A stretch of 33,905 nt of DNA from JAXHUH01 sp034211175. Lineage in GTDB: Bacteria; Actinomycetota; Acidimicrobiia; Acidimicrobiales; CAIXPF01. The position numbers and the translations under genes are program-made. Position 1 is the stretch's first letter. Each line of letters opens with the position of its first letter. The notes under the pieces were generated by a model that did no database searches, was not told the origin of the DNA, and saw nothing but the letters and a program-made list of their open reading frames with translations. Shown piece by piece: positions 6,839-15,574 of this stretch. Location of the stretch: contig JAXHUH010000249.1 of the NCBI GenBank assembly GCA_034211175.1, forward strand, positions 1 through 33,905. The letters are read 5' to 3'.

Positions 6839-8185
6839 TCAGTGCCGTGACGGCGGGCGGGTCGCCTGCTGGTGGAGCCACGACACGAGCGCCGCGGCGC
6901 CGACGCCGGTGAGCGTCGAGGCCGGGCGCACCACCCGCCAGCCACGCTCGGAGATCGGGGCCGACTCGTCGAGCAGGCGCCACACGCGCCAGCGCTCGAC
7001 GCTGGCCCGGATCGCGGCCCGGTCGCGCACGGGGTCGATCGCCCGCTCGCCGTGACCGTCGCACGGCCGGCTCAGCGCCTCGAGCAGGTCGACGCCCTCG
7101 CCGGGGCCGGCCTCGAGCACGGCCAGGGCCAGGACCTCGGCGACGCCCTGCTCGGCGGGTTCGCGGCCGCCGAGCGTGGCCGTCCACCGTGACCAGTGGC
7201 TGGTCGGGTCGTCGAGGAGGCGGCGGCCGGTCGCGGTCGTGAGCAGCGTCTCGCCGGTGCGACGGCAGATCCCGAGGCGTCGGGCGGTCTCGCGCACCTC
7301 GCCCAGCTGACCGACCTCGTCCTCTCGTCGGGGCGGGCGACCGGCGGGCCCCCAGCCGAACCGCGCTGCCGCCTCGGCGGCGACGGCGGGCGGGAGCCGG
7401 TGCGTCGCGGTGAGCCGCACCCCGCCGCGGCATCGTTCGGCCAGCCACCGCAGCGGTTCGAGGTTCTCGGCGAGCTCGGCCCCGTGTGGCGGGTCGGGTG
7501 GGGTGAGCAGGTGGGGCGCGGCGTCGACCCGGCGGCGCCGCTGGGCCGCCGTCGCGTGGTGGGACCCGGCCCAGGCGTCGACCCGCTCGGTGACGATGAG
7601 GCTGCGCCAGCTCTGGCCGATCGCCTCCGGGTGTGGCGCATCGACGACGTCGGCGCAGACGGAACGGGCGACGTCGAGCGCGTTGCGCCGGCCGGGGACG
7701 AGTCGCCCGCCGTCGATGGCCGACTCCAGCTCGCGCTCGACCGCCTTGCGGGCCCCGGCCTCCCACGAGCCGAAGACCGTGCCCCACTGGAGCCCGTCCA
7801 CCGGCGGTGGTTCGGTGCGCGAGCTGGTCATCGCCCGGGCCATGGCCGTGCGTCCGGCGCGGTTCGAGCGGCGCCATGCCCGGTGGATCGCCCGGGTCGT
7901 GTCGGAGCGGCAGATCTCGGCGTAGGCCGGCTCGTCCAACGCGTCGAACAGCGCGGCGCACGCGGTGGCGGCCGCCGACCAGGCGTCGGGGCGACCGGCC
8001 CAGCGCTTGGGCACGAAGCCCCACAACCAGCGCTGCAACCGGGCCCGGGTGATCGCGGACGGCCCCTCGCCCGCGGTCAGCGAGTCCCATGCGAACCGGG
8101 CGATCTGGCCCGTCTGCGGCTCGTCCGCGGACAGCTCGGCGATCGCCCGACCGATCTCTCCCTCGTCGATGTCCCGACGCAGCAT
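6839..8185 (-). CDS. Large protein of unknown function
   Basis: 448 residues, rich in Arg, Ala, Trp and Glu, with no signal peptide or membrane segment. I recognise no family. The N-terminal part has the helical segments IDEGEIGRAIAELS and RARLQRWLWGFVPKRW; the middle has several Trp-containing helices. Around residues 320-360 VRETARRLGICRRTGETLLTTATGRRLL resembles a winged-helix or DNA-binding-like unit of the kind found in poorly described actinomycete proteins. The C-terminal ~35 residues (GWRVVRPASTLTGVGAAALVSWLH) look like another short domain. I chose ATG 8185; an upstream GTG at 8200 is possible. The frame stays open to 8860, but that part covers the stress protein gene and is a shadow. 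It is divergent from the UspA gene. Confidence 0.65.
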   Translation of the reverse strand: MLRRDIDEGEIGRAIAELSADEPQTGQIARFAWDSLTAGEGPSAITRARLQRWLWGFVPKRWAGRPDAWSAAATACAALFDALDEPAYAEICRSDTTRAIHRAWRRSNRAGRTAMARAMTSSRTEPPPVDGLQWGTVFGSWEAGARKAVERELESAIDGGRLVPGRRNALDVARSVCADVVDAPHPEAIGQSWRSLIVTERVDAWAGSHHATAAQRRRRVDAAPHLLTPPDPPHGAELAENLEPLRWLAERCRGGVRLTATHRLPPAVAAEAAARFGWGPAGRPPRREDEVGQLGEVRETARRLGICRRTGETLLTTATGRRLLDDPTSHWSRWTATLGGREPAEQGVAEVLALAVLEAGPGEGVDLLEALSRPCDGHGERAIDPVRDRAAIRASVERWRVWRLLDESAPISERGWRVVRPASTLTGVGAAALVSWLHQQATRPPSRH

Positions 8186-8389
8186 GACGTTCCCAACCAC
8201 GGCGACGGCCGGAACGCCACACGATAGGACGTGTGCGACCGGTTCCGAGGTCCGGGCGCGACGAGCCCGGGCCGCCCCGCAGCCGCGGCGGCGCCGGGAC
8301 GACCGCGGGCCGTGCGAATGACGAACGCCTCTGACGCCTCGCGGCCCACGGGAGGAAGATCGCGTCGACGACCGGAAGGGAGGTCGAGC

Positions 8390-8815
8390 ATGGACCGCAT
8401 CGTCGTCGGTGTCGACGGATCGGATGGCGCTCGCAAGGCTCTGGAGACGGCAATCGACGTTGCCGCAGGTCTCGGCGCACAGGTCGAGGCGATCTGCGTG
8501 TGGTCGATCGTCTACGGCGCCGGAGAGTTCGCGATGACGCTCCCCATGGCGCACAGCGAGTTCGAGGAGGCGTCCCGCAAGGCGCTCAACGACCTCGTCA
8601 CCTCGATGGACACCAAGGGTGTCGTGGTGCAGCAGAGCATCATCGAGGGTGACGCGGCGAGCGTGCTGATCAGGGCATCCGAAGGTGCCCGCATGCTCGT
8701 GGTCGGATCCCGGGGCCATGGTGGCTTCGTCGGGCTGCTGGTCGGCTCGGTCAGCCACAAGGTGATCGCCCACGCGCACTGCCCCGTGTTGGTCGTCCCG
8801 ATGGACGACGCCTGA
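8390..8815 (+). CDS. Universal stress protein (UspA family)
   Basis: 141 residues forming one Usp domain. It starts MDRIVVGVDGSDGARKAL (first strand plus the conserved Asp) and ends with the ATP-binding signature VVGSRGHGGFVGLLVGSVSHKVIAHAHCPVLVV, the G-2x-G-9x-G-S/T pattern of ATP-binding Usps. Family members bind nucleotide and help survival under starvation, hypoxia or redox stress, by mechanisms that are mostly unclear. Start ATG 8390 is set by GGGAGG at 8378-8383; an earlier in-frame start at 8231 is rejected. A strong hairpin follows the stop. Confidence 0.93.
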   Translation: MDRIVVGVDGSDGARKALETAIDVAAGLGAQVEAICVWSIVYGAGEFAMTLPMAHSEFEEASRKALNDLVTSMDTKGVVVQQSIIEGDAASVLIRASEGARMLVVGSRGHGGFVGLLVGSVSHKVIAHAHCPVLVVPMDDA

Positions 8816-8826
8816 GCGTTCCCGCT

Positions 8827-8858
8827 GGCGGCGGGTGGGCCCGTGCCCGCCCGCCGTC
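8827..8858 (+). terminator. Strong hairpin terminator after the UspA gene
   Basis: A 14-bp stem (8827-8840 with 8845-8858, two G-T pairs) closes on a four-base CCGT loop, 12 bases after the UspA stop. It is a typical rho-independent-like hairpin for a high-GC genome, without a T-run. Confidence 0.8.
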
Positions 8859-8979
8859 ATGCGCGCGCCGTTCCGGGACCTCCCCGACGCCCGTCCGGTG
8901 CGGTTCGCGGGTCGATTCGGTGGAATGACGCCAGTTTCGTGTCAGGATCCTTCGGAGCACCTGGTCGAGGAACGTGTCC

Positions 8980-9549
8980 ATGTCGGGATCTGAGCGAGAG
9001 GCGTCGGGCGACACCACACCCGTGTGGCGCGGCCGCCTGCTGGCCGGCGTGCTCGTCGGGTCGGCGCTGCTCGCCGGGCTGGTCGTCGTCCTCCGAGGGG
9101 CCGGCGACGGCGACAGCGACGAGCTGGTGGTCGGTACGACGACCACGATCGCACCGTCGGGCGCCGACGGTTCCCCGGCCGAGCCCGGCGGGCCGTTGCC
9201 CACGGTGGAGGGGCCGGCGCCCGACGGCGACCCGCTCATCGTCGACCTGCCCACCGACCAGCTCGCCACGATCGACGGCAAGGCGATGGCCGTCGAGCGG
9301 GTGTGTCGCGCCGGCGACGGTGCGCTCGTGTACGTCGGCCCCGGCGGCCGGCGCGTCGAGCTCGGCTCGACGGGCGACGCCTACGTGCGCCTGGCCGACG
9401 GCGACGACGTCGCCGAGGCCACCGAGGTCGAGGTGAGCGACCACGGCGACGCCGTGCTCTACGAGGCGGAGGTCGCGCTCGGCGACGAGGTCCACGACGT
9501 CGTCGCCCTCGACACCGGCCACGGCGGCGACGCCGAACGCTGCGGCTGA
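8980..9549 (+). CDS. Membrane-anchored protein of unknown function
   Basis: 189 residues from ATG 8980. A cytoplasmic N-terminus of about 18 residues is followed by one hydrophobic segment (LLAGVLVGSALLAGLVVVL), then a Thr/Pro/Gly/Asp-rich linker. An extracytoplasmic domain of ~105 residues begins near DPLIVDLPTDQLATIDG and contains single Cys residues (VERVCRAG and the C-terminal ERCG), which could pair. No family recognised. ATG 8980 has GAGG at 8967-8970 with suitable spacing; the GTG at 8974 is too close to it. Probably a secreted or anchored small domain of unknown role. Confidence 0.7.
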   Translation: MSGSEREASGDTTPVWRGRLLAGVLVGSALLAGLVVVLRGAGDGDSDELVVGTTTTIAPSGADGSPAEPGGPLPTVEGPAPDGDPLIVDLPTDQLATIDGKAMAVERVCRAGDGALVYVGPGGRRVELGSTGDAYVRLADGDDVAEATEVEVSDHGDAVLYEAEVALGDEVHDVVALDTGHGGDAERCG

Positions 9550-9648
9550 CGCCCGGGCCGCGACCGGGCCGGGCGGGGCGGGGCATGATGGCCGCAGTCG
9601 CGCGCCGCGCCGGCGACCGGGCGAGCCCGATGTGCACGTCGCTGCGTA

Positions 9649-9673
9649 TTGTGAGGGGCGGCCTTGTGAGGGG
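9649..9673. repeat. 10-bp direct repeat in intergenic region
   Basis: TTGTGAGGGG occurs at 9649-9658 and again at 9664-9673, 15 bases apart, in the 247-base gap between the membrane protein and the APH-type kinase. Otherwise the gap shows only GC-rich sequence and no convincing gene. The repeat may be a regulator half-site pair or chance. Confidence 0.45.
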
Positions 9674-9796
9674 AGCGGCCGTCTTCGGTCATGGTCCGAC
9701 CCCCGGCGAGTCGTCGACGCGGGCGAATGCTCACGGGGAGGAGTGGGCCGGTGCACACGGGACAGCTCGTTCACATCCGCCGGCCGGGTCGCTGCC

Positions 9797-10651
9797 ATGG
9801 CCCGCGGTGACCTCCTCGCACGCGGCAACACCGCGGATGTGCTCGTGTGGTCGTCCGACACCGTCGCCAAGGTGCTCCACGAGACGACGCCGGACGAGTG
9901 GGCCGCACACGAGGCCGCCACGGTCCGCCTCGTGCGCGACGCCGGCCTGCCCGCACCCGCGGTGCGCGACGTCACCACCGTGGCCGGTCGCCCGGCGCTG
10001 ATCCTCGAGCGGGTCGATGGCCCGTCGATGTGGGACCTCGCCCGCCGCGAGCCCGGCCGCATCGCCGAGGTCGGCCGCGCCCTGGCCGATCTGCAGGAGC
10101 GGATCACCGCCGTCCGGGCCCCGGCCGGGATCGCCGACCTCCACGCCCGGCTGCGGGCCAAGATCGTCGATGCCCACGTCCTGGCCCCGTCCGACCGGGC
10201 CGAGGCGCTCCGGCGGCTGGACGCGCTCCCCGCCGGCGACCGGCTCTGCCACGGCGACCTCCATCCCGGCAACGTGCTGTGGGGTCCCGACGGGCCGGTC
10301 GTGGTCGACTGGTTCGACGCATCGGCCGGCCATCCGTTCGCGGACGTCACCCGCACGTCGCTCCTGGTCCGGCCGCCGAGCCGGGAGCTGACCGGCGCGC
10401 CCCACCTGCCCGGTGGCAGCCGGTCGATGCTGCGGGGGCTCCACGACGCGTACCTGGCCAGGGTGGTCGAGCGGCGGGGATGTGTCGGCGAGCTCGCGGC
10501 GTGGGAGCCGGTCGTCGCCGCCGGGCGCCTGTCCGAGCAGGTGCCCCACGAGGACCTGCTCGGCGTGTGGCAGCGCCGTGGCTCGACCGACCGTCGTGTC
10601 GCACCGCGACGCGCTGCGGGTCGACCGCCCGCCACGCCACGACCGGTGTGA
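9797..10651 (+). CDS. Aminoglycoside phosphotransferase (APH) family kinase
   Basis: 284 residues with the APH/choline-kinase fold. LILERVDGPSMWDL is the hinge; LCHGDLHPGNVLW (His152-Gly-Asp154) is the catalytic loop; VVVDWFDA (Asp171) is the metal-binding DFG equivalent. The family phosphorylates antibiotics, choline, sugars or other small molecules, and sequence alone does not give the substrate. This is not evidence of antibiotic resistance. ATG 9797 places the first strand (LLARGNTADVLVW) at the expected position; the frame is open upstream to 9632 but without family-like sequence. It converges with the DeoR gene. Confidence 0.85.
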   Translation: MARGDLLARGNTADVLVWSSDTVAKVLHETTPDEWAAHEAATVRLVRDAGLPAPAVRDVTTVAGRPALILERVDGPSMWDLARREPGRIAEVGRALADLQERITAVRAPAGIADLHARLRAKIVDAHVLAPSDRAEALRRLDALPAGDRLCHGDLHPGNVLWGPDGPVVVDWFDASAGHPFADVTRTSLLVRPPSRELTGAPHLPGGSRSMLRGLHDAYLARVVERRGCVGELAAWEPVVAAGRLSEQVPHEDLLGVWQRRGSTDRRVAPRRAAGRPPATPRPV

Positions 10652-10675
10652 GCGCTCGGAGACCGGTGCGGCCGG

Positions 10676-11473
10676 TCAGGCCCGGCGGACGACCGGGCCG
10701 AGCTTCTCGAACTCCCGCAGGGTCGCCGGGTCGGCCTCGGAGCCGGTGATGATCGTGTCGATCTCGTGGGGGTCGGCGAAGCGGAACAGCTGGTCGTTGT
10801 TGATCTTCGTGTGATCGAACAGCATCACGACCCGGCGGGCCGCGGCCATCATCGCCCGCTTGATCGCCGTCTCCGCCCGGTACGGCGTGGTGAACCCGCG
10901 GGAGACCGACGCGCCGTCGCACGACACGAACATCGTGTCGACGAGGATGTTGCGCAGCGCCTCCACCCCGGCGCTGTCCACGAACGCCAGGGTGTTCTTG
11001 CGGAGCTGGCCGCCGATGACGACGACGTCGAGGTTGTCCATGCCCTGGGAGGCGAGGATCACCGGGACCGAGTTGGTCACGACCGTGAGCTGGCGGTCCG
11101 AGGTGAGGCAGCGGGCGAAGTGGGCCAGCGTGCTGCCCGAGTCGATGATGATCGACCCCTCCTCGGGCACCTCCTCGAGGGCCGCCAGGGCGATCCGCTT
11201 CTTCTCCTCGGAGTTCTGGTCCTCCCGGGCGAGGAGCGTCGGCTCGTGGCGGACCTCGTCCCACGGGATGGCGCCGCCGTGGACCCGCCGCAGCAGCCGT
11301 TGGCGCTGGAGCTCGGACAGGTCGCGCCGGATCGTCTCGGTGGTGACGTCGAACCGGGCGGCGAGCGCGGCGACATCGACCCGGCCGTCGTCGCGGGCGA
11401 GCTGCATGATCTGACGCTGGCGCTCGACCTGGAACAGCGGCTTGACGTCCTCGGCGCCCCCGTCGATCGTCAC
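10676..11473 (-). CDS. DeoR-family transcriptional repressor of the polyol module
   Basis: 265 residues. Residues about 12-68 are the DeoR winged helix (RQRQIMQLARDDGRVDVAALAARFDVTTETIRRDL ending in the RRVHGGA wing). Residues ~85-245 are the sugar-phosphate-sensing domain: IIIDSGSTLAHFAR, VVTNSV, VVVIGGQLRKNT, DGASVSRGFTT and FDHTKINN. DeoR proteins release DNA on binding a phosphorylated sugar from the pathway they control. Start GTG 11473 overlaps the stop of the upstream polyol dehydrogenase (GTGA), so the two are co-transcribed and probably translationally coupled. Likely target is the dyad-rich promoter region at 12964-13141. Confidence 0.92.
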   Translation of the reverse strand: MTIDGGAEDVKPLFQVERQRQIMQLARDDGRVDVAALAARFDVTTETIRRDLSELQRQRLLRRVHGGAIPWDEVRHEPTLLAREDQNSEEKKRIALAALEEVPEEGSIIIDSGSTLAHFARCLTSDRQLTVVTNSVPVILASQGMDNLDVVVIGGQLRKNTLAFVDSAGVEALRNILVDTMFVSCDGASVSRGFTTPYRAETAIKRAMMAAARRVVMLFDHTKINNDQLFRFADPHEIDTIITGSEADPATLREFEKLGPVVRRA

Positions 11474-12963
11474 CCGCTCCCGGCTCCCTCGTCCAGCCAC
11501 CGCTCGAGCGTCGACTGTACGCCGTTGCGCTGGATGGCCGACAGCGCCGACACGAACGCCTCCCGGAATCGCTCGTCGGTCGCGATGGCCGGGTCGAACA
11601 CCGATCGGAAGCCCAGGAACGCCGCCGGGTCCTCGGTCGCGGCGAGGGCGTGGCGGCGGGCCTCGTCGAGGCCGGGGTCCGACGCGATGGTGAGGCCCCG
11701 ACCGGCGTCGTCGCGCCCGGCGAGGTAGTGGGCCCAGCCGGCGAGCGCGAGCGCCGAGAGGGCGACGGGGCCGCCCCGCTCGAGCTGGATCCGCACCGTG
11801 GGCATGAGGAACTTCGGGAACTTGGCGCTGCCGTCGAGGCAGAGGCGGGCGACCTGGTCGCGGATGGCGACGTTCGAGAACCGCTCGACGAGCTGGCGCT
11901 TGTACGCCTCCACGTCGATGCCCGGGATCGGGGGCAGCGCGGGCGCGGCCTCGGTGTCGAGGAACCGGTCGACGAAGCGGCGGAACGCCGGGTCGGCCAT
12001 CACGTCGTGGACGAGCTCGTAGCCGGCGATGGCCGACAGGTACGCGAACGACGAGTGGCTGGCGTTGAGCAGCCGCAGCTTGAGCAGCTCGTAGGGCTCG
12101 ACGTCGCCCGTGATCATCACGCCGACGTCCTCCCACGGGGGCCGTCCGGCGGCGAAGGTGTCCTCGAGGACCCACTGGGTGAACGGCTCGGTCATCACCG
12201 GCACGCGGTCGAGGATCCCGAACTCGGCCTCGACCATGTCCCGGTCGGCGTCGGAGGTCGCCGGGGTGATCCGGTCGACCATGCAGTTGGGGAAGGCGAC
12301 GTGCTCGTCGATCCAGGCCGCCAGGTCCTCGTCGATGAGCCGGGCCACGCCGAGCGTCGCGGTGCGGGCGACCTCGCCGTTGCTGATCACGTTGTCGCAG
12401 CTCATGACGGTGAACGGCCCGTCGCCCCGGGCGCGGCGCGTGGCACAGGCCCGGGCGATCAGCTCGAAGGCCGCCGGCAGCGGCGCACCGTCGGCCGGCG
12501 GCGCGAACGAACCGTCGTGGGGGTCGACGGGGTAGCCGCCCTCGGTCACGGTCAGTGACACGATCCGGGTCGCCGGGTCGGCGACGCGTGCCGCCAGCTC
12601 GTCCGGCCGGGACGGTCCGTGGAGGTCGTCGACGATGCTGCCGATGACCCGGGCATGGCTCGAGTCAGTGTCTCGCACGAGGAGTGTGTAGAGCCCGTCC
12701 TGGGCTCGCAGGGCCCGGGCCATCGCGAGGTCGCCGGCGAGGACACCTGCGCCCGTGATGGCCCAGTCCTGAAGACCACGCGAGCACAGATCGTCGAGGT
12801 AGACGGCCTGGTGGGCCCGGTGGAACCCGCCGACGCCGATGTGGACGATCGACGGCGTGAGGCCGCTGCGGTCGTACTCCGGCACGCCGACGCGGCTGGG
12901 CAGTTGACCGAGCGTCGCGGCGGACAGCGCGACGGCCGGTGCGTGACGTTGCTGCGGGTGCAT
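11470..12963 (-). CDS. Mannitol dehydrogenase family polyol dehydrogenase (mannitol 2- or D-arabinitol 4-type)
   Basis: 497 residues, normal for the long-chain polyol dehydrogenases. The N-terminal NAD-binding motif is HIGVGGFHRAHQAVYLDDL (41-59); DRITPAT is at 230-236. The catalytic segment KLRLLNASHSS supplies Lys295, Asn300 and His303, and KFPKFLMPTVRIQL is in the C-terminal domain. It would oxidise a polyol such as mannitol, D-arabinitol or sorbitol to the 2-ketose with NAD. The ATG has no ribosome binding site, but a TTTCCA/TACGGT promoter sits so that transcription would begin at or next to the ATG, so the mRNA is probably leaderless. It shares an operon with the DeoR regulator and is divergent from the importer. 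Confidence 0.92.
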   Translation of the reverse strand: MHPQQRHAPAVALSAATLGQLPSRVGVPEYDRSGLTPSIVHIGVGGFHRAHQAVYLDDLCSRGLQDWAITGAGVLAGDLAMARALRAQDGLYTLLVRDTDSSHARVIGSIVDDLHGPSRPDELAARVADPATRIVSLTVTEGGYPVDPHDGSFAPPADGAPLPAAFELIARACATRRARGDGPFTVMSCDNVISNGEVARTATLGVARLIDEDLAAWIDEHVAFPNCMVDRITPATSDADRDMVEAEFGILDRVPVMTEPFTQWVLEDTFAAGRPPWEDVGVMITGDVEPYELLKLRLLNASHSSFAYLSAIAGYELVHDVMADPAFRRFVDRFLDTEAAPALPPIPGIDVEAYKRQLVERFSNVAIRDQVARLCLDGSAKFPKFLMPTVRIQLERGGPVALSALALAGWAHYLAGRDDAGRGLTIASDPGLDEARRHALAATEDPAAFLGFRSVFDPAIATDERFREAFVSALSAIQRNGVQSTLERWLDEGAGSG

Positions 12964-12970
12964 GGGTGGG

Positions 12971-13000
12971 ACCGTACTGCAACATGTTCACAGGTGGAAA
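12971..13000 (-). promoter_or_regulatory. Promoter for polyol dehydrogenase-DeoR operon (probably leaderless)
   Basis: On the minus strand TTTCCA (13000-12995) and TACGGT (12976-12971) are 18 bases apart. The -10 lies 8-13 bases before the ATG at 12963, placing the transcription start at or within a base or two of the ATG; no ribosome binding site is present. The spacer contains the 8-bp palindrome AACATGTT (12981-12988). Confidence 0.5.
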
Positions 13001-13039
13001 TGGCTGGTTCGGGATTCCGATGTCACCGATTCAGGGGGG

Positions 13040-13068
13040 ACGTGGCTTGCGTTCCCACGTAAACGCAA
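13040..13068 (+). promoter_or_regulatory. Two interleaved dyads upstream of the ABC importer (candidate DeoR operator)
   Basis: ACGTGG (13040-13045) pairs with CCACGT (13055-13060), and TTGCGTT (13047-13053) pairs with AACGCAA (13062-13068). The two perfect inverted repeats overlap within 29 bp, about 75 bases before the binding-protein start and inside the divergent control region. TTGCGT could also serve as a -35 with TACACC (13070-13075) as a weak -10. I infer a binding site for the DeoR protein encoded at 10676-11473. Confidence 0.55.
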
Positions 13069-13141
13069 CTACACCTAACGGCAGGGGGCGGGACAGGCGT
13101 CACACCTGCGGTCCCCGCGGAGGATCAGAGTGGAGGAATCG

Positions 13142-14569
13142 ATGACTTGGTTCACGAGCCGGTCGGGACGACGGCGTGGGTCGCGTCTCGCCGCCTTGCT
13201 CACCGTGATGGCGCTCCTGGTGGCCGCCTGCGGTGACGATGACGACGACACGGCAAGTGGAGGGGGAGACGAGGAGTCGAGCGAGAGCGACTCGGGCGCC
13301 GAGGACGGCGCGAGCGGTGGCTCACTCAACGTGGCCATCGTCGGCAACCCGCAGATGGAGGACATCGCGGACCTGACGCCCGAGCTGTTCACCGACGAGA
13401 CCGGCATCAGCGTCGAGTACACGATCCTCGAGGAGCAGACGCTCCGCGAGATCGTGACCCGCGACGTCGGCGCCGGGGGCCAGCAGTTCGACGTCGTGAT
13501 GATCGGCATGTTCGAGGCGCCCCAGTTCGGCGCCAACGGCTGGCTGTACGACCTGAACACCTGGGCGGCCGACGACGAGGACTACGACGTCGACGACCTC
13601 ATCCCGTCGGTGCGCGAGGGCCTCTCCAACGAGGGCGCCCTCTACGCGGCACCGTTCTACGCCGAGTCGTCGTTCCTGATGTACCGCCAGGACGTGATCG
13701 ACGAGGCCGGCCTGGAGATGCCCGAGGCCCCCACGTGGGACGAGGTCGCGGAGATCGCCCGCACCATCGACTCCGACGACATGGCCGGCATCTGCCTGCG
13801 CGGCAAGCCCGGCTGGGGTGACCTCGGGGCGTCGTTCACCACCGTGCTCAACACCTTCGGTGGCACGTGGTGGTCGGCCAACGACGACGGCACACCTGCC
13901 GAGGCCCAGGTCGACCAGCCCGAGTTCGCCGAGGCGCTCAACTTCTACGTCGACCTCGTCCAGGACGCCGGCGAGGACAACGCGTCCAACGCCAGCTTCA
14001 ACGAGTGCCTGTCCCAGTACCTCGATGGCCAGGTGGCCATGTGGTATGACGCGACGGTCGCCGCCGGTGAGCTCGAGGCCGCCGACAGCCCCGTCGCCGG
14101 CATGAACGGCTACGCCCTCGCCCCGGTGAAGGAGACCGACTCCTCCGGCTGGCTGTGGTCGTGGGCCCTGGCCATCCCCCAGAACGCCCCGGACCCGGAC
14201 ACCGCCTGGGAGTACGTGAGCTGGGCGACCAGCCAGGAGTACATCGAGTCGGCCGGCGAGATGCTCGAGGGCGGCTGGGCGGTCGTGCCCCCGGGCAGCC
14301 GCGAGTCCACCTACGAGAACGAGAACTACCTCGAGGCGGCCTCGGCCTTCGCCGAGCAGACCTACGACGCCATCGTCTCGGCCCCGATCGAGAACCCCGG
14401 CACCACACCCCGACCGGGTGTGCCCGGCGTCCAGTACGTCGGCATCCCCGAGTTCCAGGACGTCGGCACCCGCTGCACCGAGCACTTCTCGGCGGCGATC
14501 GCCGGCAACGAGAGCGTCGACGAGGCGCTCGACGCCTGCCAGGACATCGCCACCCAGGCGATCCAGTAG
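13142..14569 (+). CDS. ABC sugar/polyol transporter substrate-binding lipoprotein
   Basis: 475 residues. A positively charged N-terminus and hydrophobic stretch end in the lipobox LVAAC (Cys30), followed by an Asp/Glu/Ser/Gly-rich linker to about residue 60. The mature domain starts SLNVAIVGNPQMEDIADL and has the cluster-B type-1 solute-binding features: FDVVMIGMFEAPQFGANGWLYDL, ALYAAPFYAESSFLMYRQDV, GQVAMWYDATVAAG. These resemble the sorbitol/mannitol-binding group. ATG 13142 follows GGAGGA at ideal spacing, so the GTG at 13130 is not needed. It is first in the importer operon and captures the polyol or sugar at the cell surface. Confidence 0.93.
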   Translation: MTWFTSRSGRRRGSRLAALLTVMALLVAACGDDDDDTASGGGDEESSESDSGAEDGASGGSLNVAIVGNPQMEDIADLTPELFTDETGISVEYTILEEQTLREIVTRDVGAGGQQFDVVMIGMFEAPQFGANGWLYDLNTWAADDEDYDVDDLIPSVREGLSNEGALYAAPFYAESSFLMYRQDVIDEAGLEMPEAPTWDEVAEIARTIDSDDMAGICLRGKPGWGDLGASFTTVLNTFGGTWWSANDDGTPAEAQVDQPEFAEALNFYVDLVQDAGEDNASNASFNECLSQYLDGQVAMWYDATVAAGELEAADSPVAGMNGYALAPVKETDSSGWLWSWALAIPQNAPDPDTAWEYVSWATSQEYIESAGEMLEGGWAVVPPGSRESTYENENYLEAASAFAEQTYDAIVSAPIENPGTTPRPGVPGVQYVGIPEFQDVGTRCTEHFSAAIAGNESVDEALDACQDIATQAIQ

Positions 14570-14599
14570 CAGGTCGGTCGAGGAGGGGAGGGAGACGCC

Positions 14600-15574
14600 A
14601 TGGCCATCGACATGAGCCCGACCACGGAGCCCGGCTCCGAAGGCGGCGAAGCCGTCGACGAGTCACCCCCGCCGGTCTCCGAGGAGCTGCAGAAGGTGCA
14701 GCGCCGGGAGGCGTGGCTGCGGCGGATCCCTCTCCTCCCGGCCCTGATCTTCACCATCGTGGTGACCCAGGTCCCCTTCCTGTTCGGGATCTGGTACAGC
14801 CTCACCGACTGGACGATCACCCCGCCGTCGCCCCGCGAGTTCGTCGGGATCGACAACTACATCGATCTCGTCGACGACCGGTTCTTCCGGGACGCGGTGT
14901 TCACCAGCTTCTGGATGACCACCCTGTCGGTGCTGCTGTCGGTCCTGCTGGGCACGGCCATCGCCGTCCTGCTCGACCGGAAGTTCTTCGGTCGGGGCGT
15001 CGTGCGCACCCTGCTCATCACCCCGTTCCTGATCATGCCCGTGGTCGCCGGGCTCGTGTGGAACAACCAGATGCTCCACGCCACCTACGGCGTCGTGAAC
15101 TGGGTGCTCGAGCTGTTCGGCATGGAGCCGATCGCCTTCGTGAGCCGGTGGCCGCTGTGGTCGATCGTCGCCGTGCTCGTCTGGCAGTGGACCCCGTTCA
15201 TGATGTTGATCATCCTGGCCGGCCTCCAGGGCCAGCCGACCGATGTGTTCGAGGCCGCGAGGGTCGATGGTGCGTCGGCCCCCGGCATCTTCTTCCAGAT
15301 CACGCTGCCGTACCTGCGGCCCTACATGGAGCTCGGCATCCTGCTCGGCTCGATCTACCTGATCCAGGTGTTCGACCACATCGAGGTCATGACCGGCGGC
15401 GGCCCCGGGTCGACCAACGTGCCGTACTTCGTCTACCAGCGCTCGATCGGCGGTGGCTGGGAGTTCGGCCTCGCCTCGGCGTACTCGATCGTGGTGGTGA
15501 TCGCCTCGATCATCATCGCCACGTTCTCGCTGCGTGTCCTGTCCAACCTGCTCGAGGGTGAGGAGGCGGCCTGA
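14600..15574 (+). CDS. ABC sugar/polyol transporter permease (MalF/SmoF type)
   Basis: 324 residues. A ~45-residue acidic cytoplasmic N-terminus precedes six predicted membrane segments, the first PLLPALIFTIVVTQVPFLFGIW. The ATPase-docking EAA loop reads EAARVDGASAPGIFFQITLPYLRP near residue 218. It pairs with the permease that follows to form the membrane channel. The ATG lies 30 bases after the binding-protein stop, with GGAGGGAG upstream. Its stop overlaps the next start by one base (TGATG). Confidence 0.94.
   Translation: MAIDMSPTTEPGSEGGEAVDESPPPVSEELQKVQRREAWLRRIPLLPALIFTIVVTQVPFLFGIWYSLTDWTITPPSPREFVGIDNYIDLVDDRFFRDAVFTSFWMTTLSVLLSVLLGTAIAVLLDRKFFGRGVVRTLLITPFLIMPVVAGLVWNNQMLHATYGVVNWVLELFGMEPIAFVSRWPLWSIVAVLVWQWTPFMMLIILAGLQGQPTDVFEAARVDGASAPGIFFQITLPYLRPYMELGILLGSIYLIQVFDHIEVMTGGGPGSTNVPYFVYQRSIGGGWEFGLASAYSIVVVIASIIIATFSLRVLSNLLEGEEAA

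Noticed and set aside
8231..8389. N-terminal extension of the UspA gene
   Set aside because: The added 53 residues are Arg/Pro-rich and unrelated to the family; a strong ribosome binding site precedes ATG 8390.
9797..10651. Antibiotic-resistance gene
   Set aside because: The APH fold is shared by many metabolic kinases, and nothing in sequence or context points to a drug substrate.
13322..14485. 387-codon minus-strand frame opposite the binding-protein gene
   Set aside because: Composition (Val/Gly/Leu/Arg-rich without motifs) is that of a shadow frame; the plus-strand lipoprotein is unambiguous.
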